This document shows positions 1 through 11,995 of a DNA stretch of 64,000 nt, piece after piece. This stretch comes from Candidatus Poribacteria bacterium (lineage in GTDB: Bacteria > Poribacteria > WGA-4E > WGA-3G), in NCBI GenBank assembly GCA_003635315.1, contig PYJD01000027.1, positions 1 to 64,000 on the forward strand, in the 5' to 3' direction. Each line of letters begins with the position of its first letter. The first letter of the stretch is position 1. The notes beneath the pieces are model-generated. The model worked only from the letters and a program-made list of their open reading frames with translations. It was not told where the DNA came from and made no database searches. The translations under genes and the position numbers were made by a program.

Positions 1-1678
1 TTGTCCACTCGAGGTTCTTTTCTTGGCAGACCGTGGGGACAGTTTGCATCCTTACGGAATCCTGTTCACCCTGGGGAGCGTGTTGCACCGGATTTGCCTG
101 GTGCGCTCCGACGGGCTTAACCCAGCATATCCATCAGCTGGTAGTCCTTAATGTCTGCGTCTCCCCTAGTTTCATCCGTGTCATGGTGGTGCAGGAATAT
201 TACGCCTGCTTCCCATCGCCTACGCCTTTCGGCCTCGGCTTAGGATCCGACTAACCCTGGGCGGAATTGCCTTGCCCAGGAACCCTTAGGCTTTCGGCGA
301 ACAAGCTTCTTACTTGTTTTATCGCTACTCATGCCGGCATAATCACTTCTAATTCGTCCAGAGTACCTCACGGTCCTCCTTCAGTCCTACTATAGAACGC
401 TCCCCTACCACATATATTATTACATATACATCCATAGCTTCGGTAATACGCTTAGCCCCGGAAATTTTCGGTGCAAAATCGCTCAACCAGTGAGTTATTA
501 CACACTCTTTAAATGGTTGCCACTTCTACGCCAACATCCTGGCTGTCTCAGCAACAAAACATCCTTTACCACTTAGCGTATATTTAGGGACCTTAGCTGA
601 TGGTCTGGGCTGTTTCCCTTTTGTCAATGGAGCTTATCCCCCACTGACTGACTCCCATGCTTAAGACAATGGCATTTGCAGTTTAACTGGAGTTGCTAAC
701 CTGGTAGGGCCGCGAGTCCAATTAGAGCTCTACCGCCACTGCCAAACACATGAGGCTAGCCCTAAAGCTATTTCGGGGAGAACCAGCTATCACCAGGTTT
801 GATTAGCCTTTCACTCCGACCCACGGGTCATCCCCCAAGTTTTCAGCCTTGGTGGGTTCAGGCCTCCATATACTTTTACGTATACTTCACCTTGCCTATG
901 GGTAGATCACCTGGTTTCGGGTCTACTCCATGCAACTAAACGCCCTATTCAGACTCGCTTTCGCTACGACTCCACATCAAAAATGTTTAATCTGGCTACA
1001 CAGAGTAAGTCACCGGCTCATTATGCAAAAGGCACGCGGTCATGCATGTCACTTGCGTGACTTAGCACTACCACAGATTGTAGGCTATACGGTTTCAGGA
1101 ACTTTTCACTTCCCTAACGGGGGAACTTTTCACCACTTCCTTCACAGTACTTCGTTCACTATCGGTTGCTAGGGAGTATTTAGCCTTAGGAGGTGGTCCT
1201 CCTGGATTCCCACAGGTTTGACCTATCCCGTGGTACTTGGGGTATCCATTAAGGGACTGTTAACTTTCGCTCACGGGACTTTTACCCTCTCTGGTTGCTC
1301 TTTCCAGAGGCATTAAGCTAGTTTTCAGTCTACCTTTTGGTGTGTCTGAACCCACACCGAACGGACCCCGCAACCCCCAATATACAACGCGTTCAGGCTT
1401 GAACATATATCAGGTTTGGGCTATTCCCTTTTCGCTCGCCGCTACTGGGGGAATCGAGGTTTTCTTTCTTTTCCTCAGGTTACTGAGATGTTTCACTTCT
1501 CCTGGTTATCCCTTAGATAAATCTAAGTAACAGGTATTAACCTGTTCGGTTGCCCGATTCGGGAATCTCCGGATCACAGTTTACTATGCAACTCCCCGAA
1601 GCTTATCGCAGCCAGTCACGCCCTTTATCGTCTCCTAGCACCAAGGCATCCACCGTAAGCCCTTAGTAGCTTGATAAG
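1..1678 (-). rRNA. rrl: 23S ribosomal RNA, 5' portion (cut by window edge)
   Basis: Read on the minus strand, the right end matches the conserved 5' start of bacterial 23S rRNA (AAGCTACTAAGGGCTTACGG, then GTGGATGCC). The sequence continues through typical 23S domains I-III without an obvious intron. About 1.68 kb, a little over half of the gene, is inside the window and the 3' half lies beyond position 1. The 5' end is placed near 1678 by similarity and may be off by a few bases. The gene follows tRNA-Ala and a boxA-like site. No 16S gene is found upstream within the window. Confidence 0.95.
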
Positions 1679-1716
1679 GTGATATTGTATTCTACCGATT
1701 TACCCTCTCTATACAG

Positions 1717-1728
1717 TTGTCAAAGAAC
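1717..1728 (-). promoter_or_regulatory. boxA-like antitermination site before 23S
   Basis: The minus strand reads GTTCTTTGACAA between tRNA-Ala and the 23S start. This is close to the rRNA boxA consensus (TGCTCTTTGAAAA in Bacillus), which binds NusB/NusE for processive antitermination. It resembles the boxA commonly found in 16S-23S spacers. The match is by eye. Confidence 0.6.
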
Positions 1729-1769
1729 GCCGTCTAATATACAGAAGTGAAAATACTTCTGATAGACGA

Positions 1770-1842
1770 TGGAGATGAGCGGAGTTGAACCGCTGACCTA
1801 CTGCGTGCAAAGCAGTTGCTCTCCCAGCTGAGCTACACCCCC
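1770..1842 (-). tRNA. tRNA-Ala(TGC)
   Basis: A 73-nt cloverleaf on the minus strand. The acceptor GGGGGTG pairs with CATCTCC (one G-U), the D arm is GCTC..GAGC, the anticodon loop is TTTGCAC with anticodon TGC, the T arm is normal and the discriminator is A. CCA is not encoded. In many bacteria tRNA-Ala(TGC) lies in the 16S-23S spacer. Here it keeps its place in front of 23S but the 16S gene is missing. Confidence 0.95.
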
Positions 1843-1948
1843 TCGCGTATGGTATATTTAATATATACCCTAAAACCTGAACTTAAGTCAAATCCATTCT
1901 CAAATGGAAAAGGTAGTATACCATGCTATTTAACTCAAGTCAAATTTA

Positions 1949-1960
1949 TTTTCAAAGAAC
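1949..1960 (-). promoter_or_regulatory. boxA-like antitermination site in rRNA leader
   Basis: The minus strand reads GTTCTTTGAAAA, nearly the full boxA consensus. It lies about 35 bp downstream of the predicted -10 box and about 105 bp before tRNA-Ala. A leader boxA is expected for a genuine rRNA transcription unit. Confidence 0.6.
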
Positions 1961-1994
1961 GGGATAAACAATGTTAATCCCCGAGCAGATTTTA

Positions 1995-2023
1995 AGTATA
2001 TCACAAAATGAAAACTATGTCAA
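1995..2023 (-). promoter_or_regulatory. Sigma-70-type promoter of tRNA-Ala-23S unit
   Basis: On the minus strand a perfect -35 TTGACA (2018-2023) is followed by a 17-bp spacer and the -10 TATACT (1995-2000). The predicted start is near 1988, giving a leader of about 145 nt before the tRNA. No CDS or 16S gene lies between this promoter and the tRNA. Confidence 0.7.
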
Positions 2024-2166
2024 ATAAATTTCACTATAATTACAATAAAATCCGAATGTGTCTTTATTTTATAATGTTTTATTAAGAACGTAGACGATTG
2101 AACTATTGTTTCAATAAAATAAATATTGCAAGTAATATAGTGTAGAGTGGATAGGACAGATCATCT

Positions 2167-2204
2167 ACAATACCCTTTATACTTTGTCATACAAAGGGTA
2201 TTGT
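2167..2204. terminator. Inverted repeat downstream of BNR gene
   Basis: Perfect 12-bp arms, ACAATACCCTTT (2167-2178) and AAAGGGTATTGT (2193-2204), with a 14-nt loop. It lies just past the stop of the minus-strand gene at 2246. The T-tract on either side is weak, so it may end that transcript or simply be a boundary element between it and the rRNA promoter. Confidence 0.45.
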
Positions 2205-2245
2205 ACTATTATCTATTGAGTCGGTTAGGACGACTACCTATCGTA

Positions 2246-3226
2246 TTAAGCAACAGCTAATGCGCGTACTTCTCCGAATTCGTGTGATAACTTCTCCCAT
2301 GAATCCCCATTGTCTTGACTCAGGAAAAGTTGTCCGCTAACACTACAGGCAATTAGTAATCCGTCGACACTCGGATTATATCCGAAACACCAGATAGTAC
2401 TGTTAGCCGTAATACCGATATCAGAGCGATCCCAGCGAATAGCCTCTGCATCTGAGGCATCACTTGCGTCTTTCATAAAAAATATACCGCCTTGGTCCCC
2501 AGGAGGTCCGTTTCCTGCTCCAATGAAAACCTTAGCGTTGTCGCCGTTAAGATAAAATGCTGCTCGACAATAGGGCCACGGATAATGTTCACGTACATTC
2601 AATGGTGTCCAATTGTGCATATCTGTAGTGATACAAACATCATTATTTGTGGCTGCAACGAGTGTTTTTTGCTCACCCGGTACTACGGTAAGACCGTGTA
2701 TATCTAAGCTGCTCAACCCTTCGCTTCGTTCATCCCATGTTTCACCACCATCAGTGCTGAGACGCATACCATCAATTTCAATCCCTGCATAGATAGTATC
2801 ATGATCTTCTGGGTCAATAATGATAGTTGTAACGCGTGGTATTATGGGAATACCTTCACACTCTTGTGCAAGTTCTGCATGTAGTTTTGTCCATGTTTTT
2901 GCCCCATCAGTTGATTTATAAAAAGCAGAAGGACAAGTTCCAGCAAAAAGTGTTCCTGGAATGGTTGGATGGATTGCAAGGGACCACACCTCCTTACTAT
3001 CCATTTCGCTTGGCATATGCTCCCACATATTACCACCATCAGTAGTTTTCACAACACCTTTTTCTGTACCAGCATACAAGATATTTGAATCTGTAGGATC
3101 AACAACAATAGCGCGAATATCTGCTTCTGGAAAAATTCCATTGCTTGCTCTATCCCACGTTTTACCTACATCCGTGCTTCGCCAAATACTCTGTCCAATT
3201 GTTCCAGCGTATAATGTTTTCGGCAT
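2246..3226 (-). CDS. BNR/sialidase-type beta-propeller protein
   Basis: A 326-residue protein built of about six repeats of the form YAGT-x-GV-KSTDGG-TW, the BNR (Asp-box) signature of sialidase and sortilin/Ycf48-like propellers. Examples are RSTDVGKTW near residue 21 and KSTDGAKTW near 105. It has no signal peptide or membrane segment, so it may be cytoplasmic. Asp boxes alone do not show sialidase activity and no catalytic Arg triad is evident. The start is set by a strong AGGAGGT ribosome site 7 bp before ATG. It is probably transcribed separately from the protease gene upstream (30-bp gap). The specific role is unknown. Confidence 0.8.
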   Translation of the reverse strand: MPKTLYAGTIGQSIWRSTDVGKTWDRASNGIFPEADIRAIVVDPTDSNILYAGTEKGVVKTTDGGNMWEHMPSEMDSKEVWSLAIHPTIPGTLFAGTCPSAFYKSTDGAKTWTKLHAELAQECEGIPIIPRVTTIIIDPEDHDTIYAGIEIDGMRLSTDGGETWDERSEGLSSLDIHGLTVVPGEQKTLVAATNNDVCITTDMHNWTPLNVREHYPWPYCRAAFYLNGDNAKVFIGAGNGPPGDQGGIFFMKDASDASDAEAIRWDRSDIGITANSTIWCFGYNPSVDGLLIACSVSGQLFLSQDNGDSWEKLSHEFGEVRALAVA

Positions 3227-3256
3227 GTATACCTCCTAATTAGTAGTTTTTGGTCA

Positions 3257-4981
3257 TCATTTACCGTTTGTTGTTTTATTTATAAACCCTTCATCAATAA
3301 TAGTATCCCCTCGCTGGATGCTCCATTCTACTGCTTCAGTATCAATCTCCTGATTAAGATGGAAAGCGTAACGATATCGCGTCTTGTCATCGTTTTGGAT
3401 GGAGACCATCGGTTTATCTTCAATAAGATTTCGGTTTTGATAAGTTAAGGTTACTGTGAGTGAGACTATACCTGTCGGTTCATCTGGAACAGCAATTATC
3501 TCCCAATAATTTGGATGAACTGGATTGGGAAGAATTACTGTAGAATAAGTTCCCAAACCTCCTTCAAACACATTATAGTTATATGTTATAGATTGTTGTG
3601 CAAAACTTGGATTCTCAACCTGTAGACTTGGTATAAGTATAGCACGTTTTACAGTAGAACCAAACGTAGGGAGATCAAGCGTAGCTGTACCATCGGTGGT
3701 TCTAAAAGGAAGTGATTGTACAGATATTTCTCCAGAATCCCTTAAATAAGCAACTTTTATATCAATCTTTGTGTTCCGTTGTGTTATAAAGCTTAAGTTA
3801 AGACCAGTCTGATCAGTAGATGCTACCTTACAATCAATTGCATGGGCTGCAAAATTAGCTAATGTCTCATTTCTTCTATTAACTGGATAAGAGTTGTGTA
3901 TAAATTGTGGTGAAATAATGGGTTTGAACGTTATATACCGGTATTGTCTTCCGATAGAACCGAGTAATCTCCATGTAGTAAGATAGTTTGCGACTTTCCA
4001 ATCAGAAAACACATTGGAGAATGTGCTGGACATTCCTCTTGCTTCCAATGTATTGGTAATTCCTGAAATTCCGTCTAATGGATTTTTCACAAGATCGGAA
4101 ATAGTTTCCAAACCACCATAGTGATCATGAAGATACATCATGAATATGAAGGCAGCCCCATAATGTGCAAGTATGTTTGTTTGTGTCGTTTGTGTCCAAT
4201 CAATAAGTGATGTATTGGGTGCTTCCTGAAATGCTTTTACATGCTGATAGATATCATATCCGCATCGAAACGCAGCATAATTTGCGCACCCCTCGTCAAT
4301 CCATGTTTCCTCTTTCGGTGAGTGTTTCCAGTGAATAATATGTTGTAGTTCATGAGCGATAACAGCCTGCATTTGAAAATTGTTCACAAGTTCGTCTCGT
4401 GCATCAATATACAGAATCTCACCAACATTACTATGGAGTGGACCGAGTGTTGGATGTTGAAGAATACCTCGGCGCTGATCAATCGGCATGAAATATCCGA
4501 CTGTAGAATGCGTGTTCCCAACATCACGGATATTTAGGAGGAGTAATATAACTTTTTGGTTTCGGTCAATATCTGGTAGAGTTCCAAGGTCTTCGGTTAA
4601 TATTTGATAGATTCCCCGTCTTGGATCTGCTGGTGTTGAAAAATCAAAGGCGTTTTGGATAGTTTGAACTGTTAGAGGAGAAACATTTCGTCGCCATTCA
4701 GAGTCTTCAACATAAATATAACAGTGGGGTCCACTACCTCGCAATGTCGTATTTATAGTATACTGCTGCTTTTTAGCGAAATCTATGGCAAAGAATGTGC
4801 GTTGGGAACCGATTTGAAGTTCAGGTGCGGCGGGGTGTGCTGGGGCAGATGGTACATCTGGTATAATCTGTGTACCTATATGTTTTTTTAATTGAGGTAC
4901 ACCGCACTGGAACGTTTCACCATACTGTATAAAAAACGTTAGTGTTAATAAGAAGACCTTGATGGTAATATATCGCATCAT
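3257..4981 (-). CDS. Secreted zinc metallopeptidase (HExxH, hyicolysin/M30-like)
   Basis: A 574-residue protein with an N-terminal hydrophobic signal (about residues 5-20). Near residue 210 it has HELQHIIHW followed by ETWIDEGCANYAA. This HExxH plus downstream W-x-x-EG-x-A arrangement is seen in gluzincins such as the hyicolysin (M30) group, where the downstream Glu is the third zinc ligand. The C-terminal 200 residues are beta-rich and have no recognised domain. Its start overlaps the stop of the TPR gene by 4 bp (ATGA), so the two are translationally coupled. It is probably an extracellular or periplasmic protease; the substrate is unknown. Family assignment below the level of HExxH peptidase is tentative. 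Confidence 0.7.
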   Translation of the reverse strand: MMRYITIKVFLLTLTFFIQYGETFQCGVPQLKKHIGTQIIPDVPSAPAHPAAPELQIGSQRTFFAIDFAKKQQYTINTTLRGSGPHCYIYVEDSEWRRNVSPLTVQTIQNAFDFSTPADPRRGIYQILTEDLGTLPDIDRNQKVILLLLNIRDVGNTHSTVGYFMPIDQRRGILQHPTLGPLHSNVGEILYIDARDELVNNFQMQAVIAHELQHIIHWKHSPKEETWIDEGCANYAAFRCGYDIYQHVKAFQEAPNTSLIDWTQTTQTNILAHYGAAFIFMMYLHDHYGGLETISDLVKNPLDGISGITNTLEARGMSSTFSNVFSDWKVANYLTTWRLLGSIGRQYRYITFKPIISPQFIHNSYPVNRRNETLANFAAHAIDCKVASTDQTGLNLSFITQRNTKIDIKVAYLRDSGEISVQSLPFRTTDGTATLDLPTFGSTVKRAILIPSLQVENPSFAQQSITYNYNVFEGGLGTYSTVILPNPVHPNYWEIIAVPDEPTGIVSLTVTLTYQNRNLIEDKPMVSIQNDDKTRYRYAFHLNQEIDTEAVEWSIQRGDTIIDEGFINKTTNGK

Positions 4982-6513
4982 TGATTAAGGCGTTCATGTA
5001 TCTCTTCATTATTTGGTTCGATTGTTTGCGCTTGTTCCCAGACTCTTTGAGCTTTTTCAGGTTCATCAATTTTGAGATAGGCATCCCCAAGATGCATAAG
5101 AATTTCTACGTTATTTGGTGCTTGTTGATTTGCGTTTTCTAAAGTTGTGACAGCTTCAGCAAACTTGCCCTGTTTAAAAAATACCCATCCAAGACTATCA
5201 AGATATGCCCCTTCTGATGGAGCTTTCTTGAGTGCCCGTTTTATTAGTGCTTCAGCTTCATCAAGATGAATGCCTTGTTGTGCATAGAGATACCCGAGTG
5301 CGTTAAGAGCATTTTTATGTGCTGGTTCCATTGCAAGTGTTTTACGTAGATATATCTCTGCATTTTCAAAATTCCCCATCATTTGATAGACAGAACCAAT
5401 AAGGTATGTAGCGCCTACATGGTCTGGTACCTCTTCAAGAAATTTGTTATACACTTCCACAGCATTTTCATGTTTTTCAAATATTGTATATACATTAGCC
5501 AATGCATACTGTGCATCGAGCATTTTTTGCTGATACAATGCATATTGAGGATCATTGTTAGGTTTACTAAGAAATTCTTTTGAAAAGAAGATTGCACGTC
5601 CAAGATATGTCTCTGCATCCCTTATAAGGGTAGTTGGGTCAATCGATTCACCATTAACCTGTTTGTTTTTGAGTGTTTGTATCTCATAAGCCAGTTCTTG
5701 CAGTACCAGTCCAAGACCTAAATTCGCATCAACATTGTTCTGTTCTACTTCAACGGCTTTCATAAAAGATTCTTGTGCTTGTTTAATTTTCCCTATATCA
5801 TAATAGATACGTCCTACAGTGTTTAGCATGTTCAAATCATTTGGTTTAATTTTTATGACCCGTTGATAAGCGTCAACCGCCTCTTGTAATTTGTCTTGTC
5901 TAATATAGAGGTCGCCTAAGGACTTATGAAATTCGGGATGAAAAGGCATAATCCGTGTGAGAGCCTTGAAGGAAGTCTCAGCTGTAGCATAATCTCGAAG
6001 TTGAAATGATATATCGGATAACATTCTGTGCGCCATAAAATGGTCTGCATCTAATTCCGTTACTCTTTTGAGAGTCTGCATTAATTGTCTTATCTCTCGT
6101 CCTCCTGAATATGAGGCACGGTGTGCTAAGATTTGTGCAAGTAGCCATGTTGCCGGCACGTATGATGGGTTAATTTCAAGAGCTTTTTCAACATCCTTCT
6201 GAGCACCTCTGATATCTTGCAAGCGTTGAAACCGGAGTTGTGCTCTCTTGTACCAGACAAAAGCAGAATCCTCAACCTCAATTACTAACTCATCATACAA
6301 CTGCTTTGAGGTTGACAAATCTTTTGTATATCTTTGCAAATAGACGGCTGCCATCATCCGCGAATAGATCTTACTAATATCTGAGACATTGTTTTGAGTT
6401 ACAAGCTCTGGCGTTTCAAGAGGATAAACATCTTGGGCGAATGTATCCATCCTTGTCGTGAAAAGACAAAATATACTAACAAAGAATAATCCCATCCAAT
6501 TTCTCTTTTTCAT
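4978..6513 (-). CDS. Secreted TPR-repeat protein
   Basis: A 511-residue protein with an N-terminal signal peptide (MKKRNWMGLFFVSIFCLF, ending near FAQ) followed by about ten tetratricopeptide repeats. Typical units are LGDLYIRQDKLQEAVDAYQ and LGYLYAQQGIHLDEAEALI. TPR arrays are protein-protein scaffolds, so this is probably a periplasmic or outer-membrane-associated adaptor. ATG at 6513 is preferred over the upstream TTG because AGGAG lies 6-7 bp before it. The stop overlaps the metallopeptidase start by 4 bp, suggesting the two products work together. Confidence 0.8.
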   Translation of the reverse strand: MKKRNWMGLFFVSIFCLFTTRMDTFAQDVYPLETPELVTQNNVSDISKIYSRMMAAVYLQRYTKDLSTSKQLYDELVIEVEDSAFVWYKRAQLRFQRLQDIRGAQKDVEKALEINPSYVPATWLLAQILAHRASYSGGREIRQLMQTLKRVTELDADHFMAHRMLSDISFQLRDYATAETSFKALTRIMPFHPEFHKSLGDLYIRQDKLQEAVDAYQRVIKIKPNDLNMLNTVGRIYYDIGKIKQAQESFMKAVEVEQNNVDANLGLGLVLQELAYEIQTLKNKQVNGESIDPTTLIRDAETYLGRAIFFSKEFLSKPNNDPQYALYQQKMLDAQYALANVYTIFEKHENAVEVYNKFLEEVPDHVGATYLIGSVYQMMGNFENAEIYLRKTLAMEPAHKNALNALGYLYAQQGIHLDEAEALIKRALKKAPSEGAYLDSLGWVFFKQGKFAEAVTTLENANQQAPNNVEILMHLGDAYLKIDEPEKAQRVWEQAQTIEPNNEEIHERLNQ

Positions 6514-6563
6514 CAACTTCTCCTAACTTATTCCTATTCTATCAATGTAAGGGAACTTATTGT

Positions 6564-9020
6564 CTATTCTTCTATTGCGTGTTGGGTAGACGTTATTTTT
6601 GCTACATCTACGAGTTTCTCATCTTCACCTAAAGTCATGAGTCTCACACCTTGTGTCGTTCGTCCAATTACACGAACATCGCTGACAGCCATTCGGGTTA
6701 CATATCCAGCAGAACTAATCAAAACCAGTTCATCTGGATCAGCAACTAATTTTGCAGAAACAATAACCCCATTACGAGTAGAACGTTTAATGGCTGTGAG
6801 TCCGACACCGCCACGTTTCTGAGAACGATATGCTGATAATGCGGTCCGTTTTCCATAACCATTTTCAGTTACAACGAGTAGAGAATCGTTTTCATCTGCC
6901 GAACATACCATATCTACAACATAGTCATCTTCACTACTGAGTCGTATACCTCGCACCCCTCGTGTTGCGCGTCCCATGCTCCGTACTTCAGCTTCGTTAA
7001 ACCGGATAGAGTTCCCGTTATGGCTAACTAAGATAACTTCATAATTTCCATCTGTAAGTTGTGCTCCGATTAACTTGTCTCCATCATCCAATTTTACGGC
7101 TATGATACCACTTGAAAGTCGGTTGCTAAAATCCTCAAGAGCTGTTTTTTTCACAATCCCATTCTTTGTTGCCATAAGTATATATTGATCTGCATTAAAC
7201 TCCCGTACTGGTAAGAATGCGCTAATAGACTCGGAATCTCCAAGTTTTAGCATATTTACTGCAGCCCGACCAGCTGCTGTGCGCGACCCCTCTGGTATTT
7301 CATAAACTTTTTTTACAAAACACTTACCAAGACTGGTAAAGAAGAGCAGAGATTGATGTGCTGTTGCAATAAGCAGCTGTTCTAAAAAATCACCATCTTT
7401 CGGATTTCCACCTTTAATACCAACTCCGCCTCGATTCTGTCTTTGATATGTATCCATTGGAATGCGTTTTAGATATCCTGAGTGTGTGAGGGTAACAACC
7501 ATCTCATCATCGGCAATCAGATCTTCCATTTCAAAACTTCTTACTTCCTCAACGATTTCGGTAAGACGATCATCACTATGATCTTCCTTCAATTCTTCTA
7601 ATTCTTCTCTGATGATATTCGTAACAAGTTCTTCACTTTCAAGAATCGCCCGTAGTTCTGCGATTTCTACAAGGAGGTTTTCGTATTCTTCATTGATCCG
7701 TTGCCGTTCCAAACCGGTCAACTGGCGTAAGGTTAGATCTAAGACTTCGCGAGCTTGAATATCGGTAAGTTCAAACTGTTCCTGAAGTTGTTCTCTGGCA
7801 GCTTGTGGTGTTTCAGCCGTTTGAACAATTTCAATTACCTGGTCTAAATTTTCAAGGGCAATACGGTATCCTTCCAAAACATGCGCTCTATTTTCGCATC
7901 GTGTTAAATCGTACTGTGTGCGTCGACGGATAACATCGCGTCTATGAGCTAAATAATAGTTTAGAATTTCAGGTAGTGTTAATACTTTCGGCAATCCATC
8001 TACAAGACAAAGCAGATTTGCGGAATAATATTCCTGCATCTTTGTGTGTTTGTAGAGCTGATTTAAGATAACCTGCGGCACTTCTCCGCGCTTAAGTTCT
8101 ATGACAACACGTATTTGTTCATCCGACTCGTCCCGAATATCAGAAACACCGGTAATTACCTTTCTCACTTCTACTAATTCATATATTTCATCAAGTAGTT
8201 TATTCTTCTTCACATGGTAAGGTATTTCAGTGACGATAATCTGCTCACGTTCTCCTCGTGATTTATCGTTGGTTAGCGGTTCAATTTCTGCCCTTGCGCG
8301 CATCGCCATATTCCCCTTACCTGTGGTATACATCTTTTTGATTTCACTTTTACCTACGATAATTCCCCCTGTAGGAAAATCAGGTCCGGGAATATATTCA
8401 AGCAATTCGTCAACAGTAGCATCAGGAAAATCAAGTAGGTGTAGGAGTGCATCAACAACTTCGCTAAGATTATGTGGGGGTATTTTTGTTTGATAACCGA
8501 CACCGATCCCAGTCGTTCCGTTAACAAGGATGTTTGGAAGAAGTCCAGGTAACACAGTCGGCTCTTCCATGGAATCCTTATAATTAGGTTGAAAATCAAC
8601 AGTATCCTTATCGATATCCAGCAGAAGTGTTTCGGCAATTTTGGTAAGTCGACATTCGGTATAACGCATTGCGCCAGCCGGATCATCGTCAATTGATCCA
8701 AAGTTGCCTTGACCATCAATTAGTGGGTAGCGTGTGCTAAATTCTTGAGCAAGTCCAACAAGCGTGCCATAAATCGGACCATCCCCATGTGGATGGAAAT
8801 TCTTCATCACCTCACCGACGACCGCAGCACACTTATCGGTAGGACGGTCATTTGTTAGGTTGAGTTCACCCATAGCGTAAATGATCCGTCGTGCACTCGG
8901 CTTTAAACCATCCCGGACATCTGGGATTGCTCTATTCGTATTTACGCTCATAGCGTAGGTGAGATATGAGGTTTGTAATTCAGATTCTATAGTACGCCTG
9001 ATGATATTTTCTTCTTGCAT
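6564..9020 (-). CDS. gyrA: DNA gyrase subunit A
   Basis: An 818-residue GyrA of normal length. The winged-helix cleavage domain has the active-site Tyr120 in AMRYTECRL. A tower/coiled-coil region follows, then a C-terminal beta-pinwheel with a GyrA-box variant QNRGGVG near residue 530, in place of Q(R/K)RGG(R/K)G. With GyrB it introduces negative supercoils at the expense of ATP. In the quinolone-resistance-determining region, the residues after HPHGD are G-P-I-Y-G, so E. coli Ser83 and Asp87 both correspond to Gly (81 and 85). It lies 88 bp downstream of gyrB on the same strand, probably in one operon. Confidence 0.97.
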   Translation of the reverse strand: MQEENIIRRTIESELQTSYLTYAMSVNTNRAIPDVRDGLKPSARRIIYAMGELNLTNDRPTDKCAAVVGEVMKNFHPHGDGPIYGTLVGLAQEFSTRYPLIDGQGNFGSIDDDPAGAMRYTECRLTKIAETLLLDIDKDTVDFQPNYKDSMEEPTVLPGLLPNILVNGTTGIGVGYQTKIPPHNLSEVVDALLHLLDFPDATVDELLEYIPGPDFPTGGIIVGKSEIKKMYTTGKGNMAMRARAEIEPLTNDKSRGEREQIIVTEIPYHVKKNKLLDEIYELVEVRKVITGVSDIRDESDEQIRVVIELKRGEVPQVILNQLYKHTKMQEYYSANLLCLVDGLPKVLTLPEILNYYLAHRRDVIRRRTQYDLTRCENRAHVLEGYRIALENLDQVIEIVQTAETPQAAREQLQEQFELTDIQAREVLDLTLRQLTGLERQRINEEYENLLVEIAELRAILESEELVTNIIREELEELKEDHSDDRLTEIVEEVRSFEMEDLIADDEMVVTLTHSGYLKRIPMDTYQRQNRGGVGIKGGNPKDGDFLEQLLIATAHQSLLFFTSLGKCFVKKVYEIPEGSRTAAGRAAVNMLKLGDSESISAFLPVREFNADQYILMATKNGIVKKTALEDFSNRLSSGIIAVKLDDGDKLIGAQLTDGNYEVILVSHNGNSIRFNEAEVRSMGRATRGVRGIRLSSEDDYVVDMVCSADENDSLLVVTENGYGKRTALSAYRSQKRGGVGLTAIKRSTRNGVIVSAKLVADPDELVLISSAGYVTRMAVSDVRVIGRTTQGVRLMTLGEDEKLVDVAKITSTQHAIEE

Positions 9021-9108
9021 TTCCTTCTCTTATATTCTATTTTGATAATAAAAATAAATCTACCATCTGTGAGTGTTTGGGACGGGAACATACGACTTTT
9101 ATATGGAT

Positions 9109-11667
<2,559 letters not shown>

Positions 11668-11810
11668 TTATTGTTTCCCGTTATCAGTTGCCCAATTAGA
11701 TAATATTTAGAGTATTTACGTATAAAACCGTGGTGAATATTATGGAACAATTCTCTGAGATAAAGCGACGAATCACAAAAACACAGCAACATTACTTATA
11801 GTTATAATAT

Positions 11811-11840
11811 ATTAAGAATATGTATAACAAAATCTGTCAA
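11811..11840 (-). promoter_or_regulatory. Candidate gyrB promoter
   Basis: On the minus strand a perfect -35 TTGACA (11835-11840) is followed at 18 bp by a weak -10 CTTAAT (11811-11816). It lies in the 350-bp gap between dciA and gyrB and points toward gyrB. The weak -10 lowers confidence. Nothing else clear was seen in this gap. Confidence 0.35.
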
Positions 11841-11995
11841 CTAATATGTGTTTTAAAGACTAATCTGTTTTGTAATATTCCTAACATAAAATTGATTTTT
11901 CTTATATCCATTGTAGCATAAGAAACACTATTTTTGCAACCCTATTTTTTATCTATTTTGTGAAAATGTTATAGGACTCATTCTCAAGTGTTCAT

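Noticed and set aside
33-1530. Open frames of 60-80 codons on the plus strand (for example 33-254, 930-1172, 1342-1530)
   Set aside because: They lie antisense within the 23S rRNA gene and have no ribosome site or recognisable protein.
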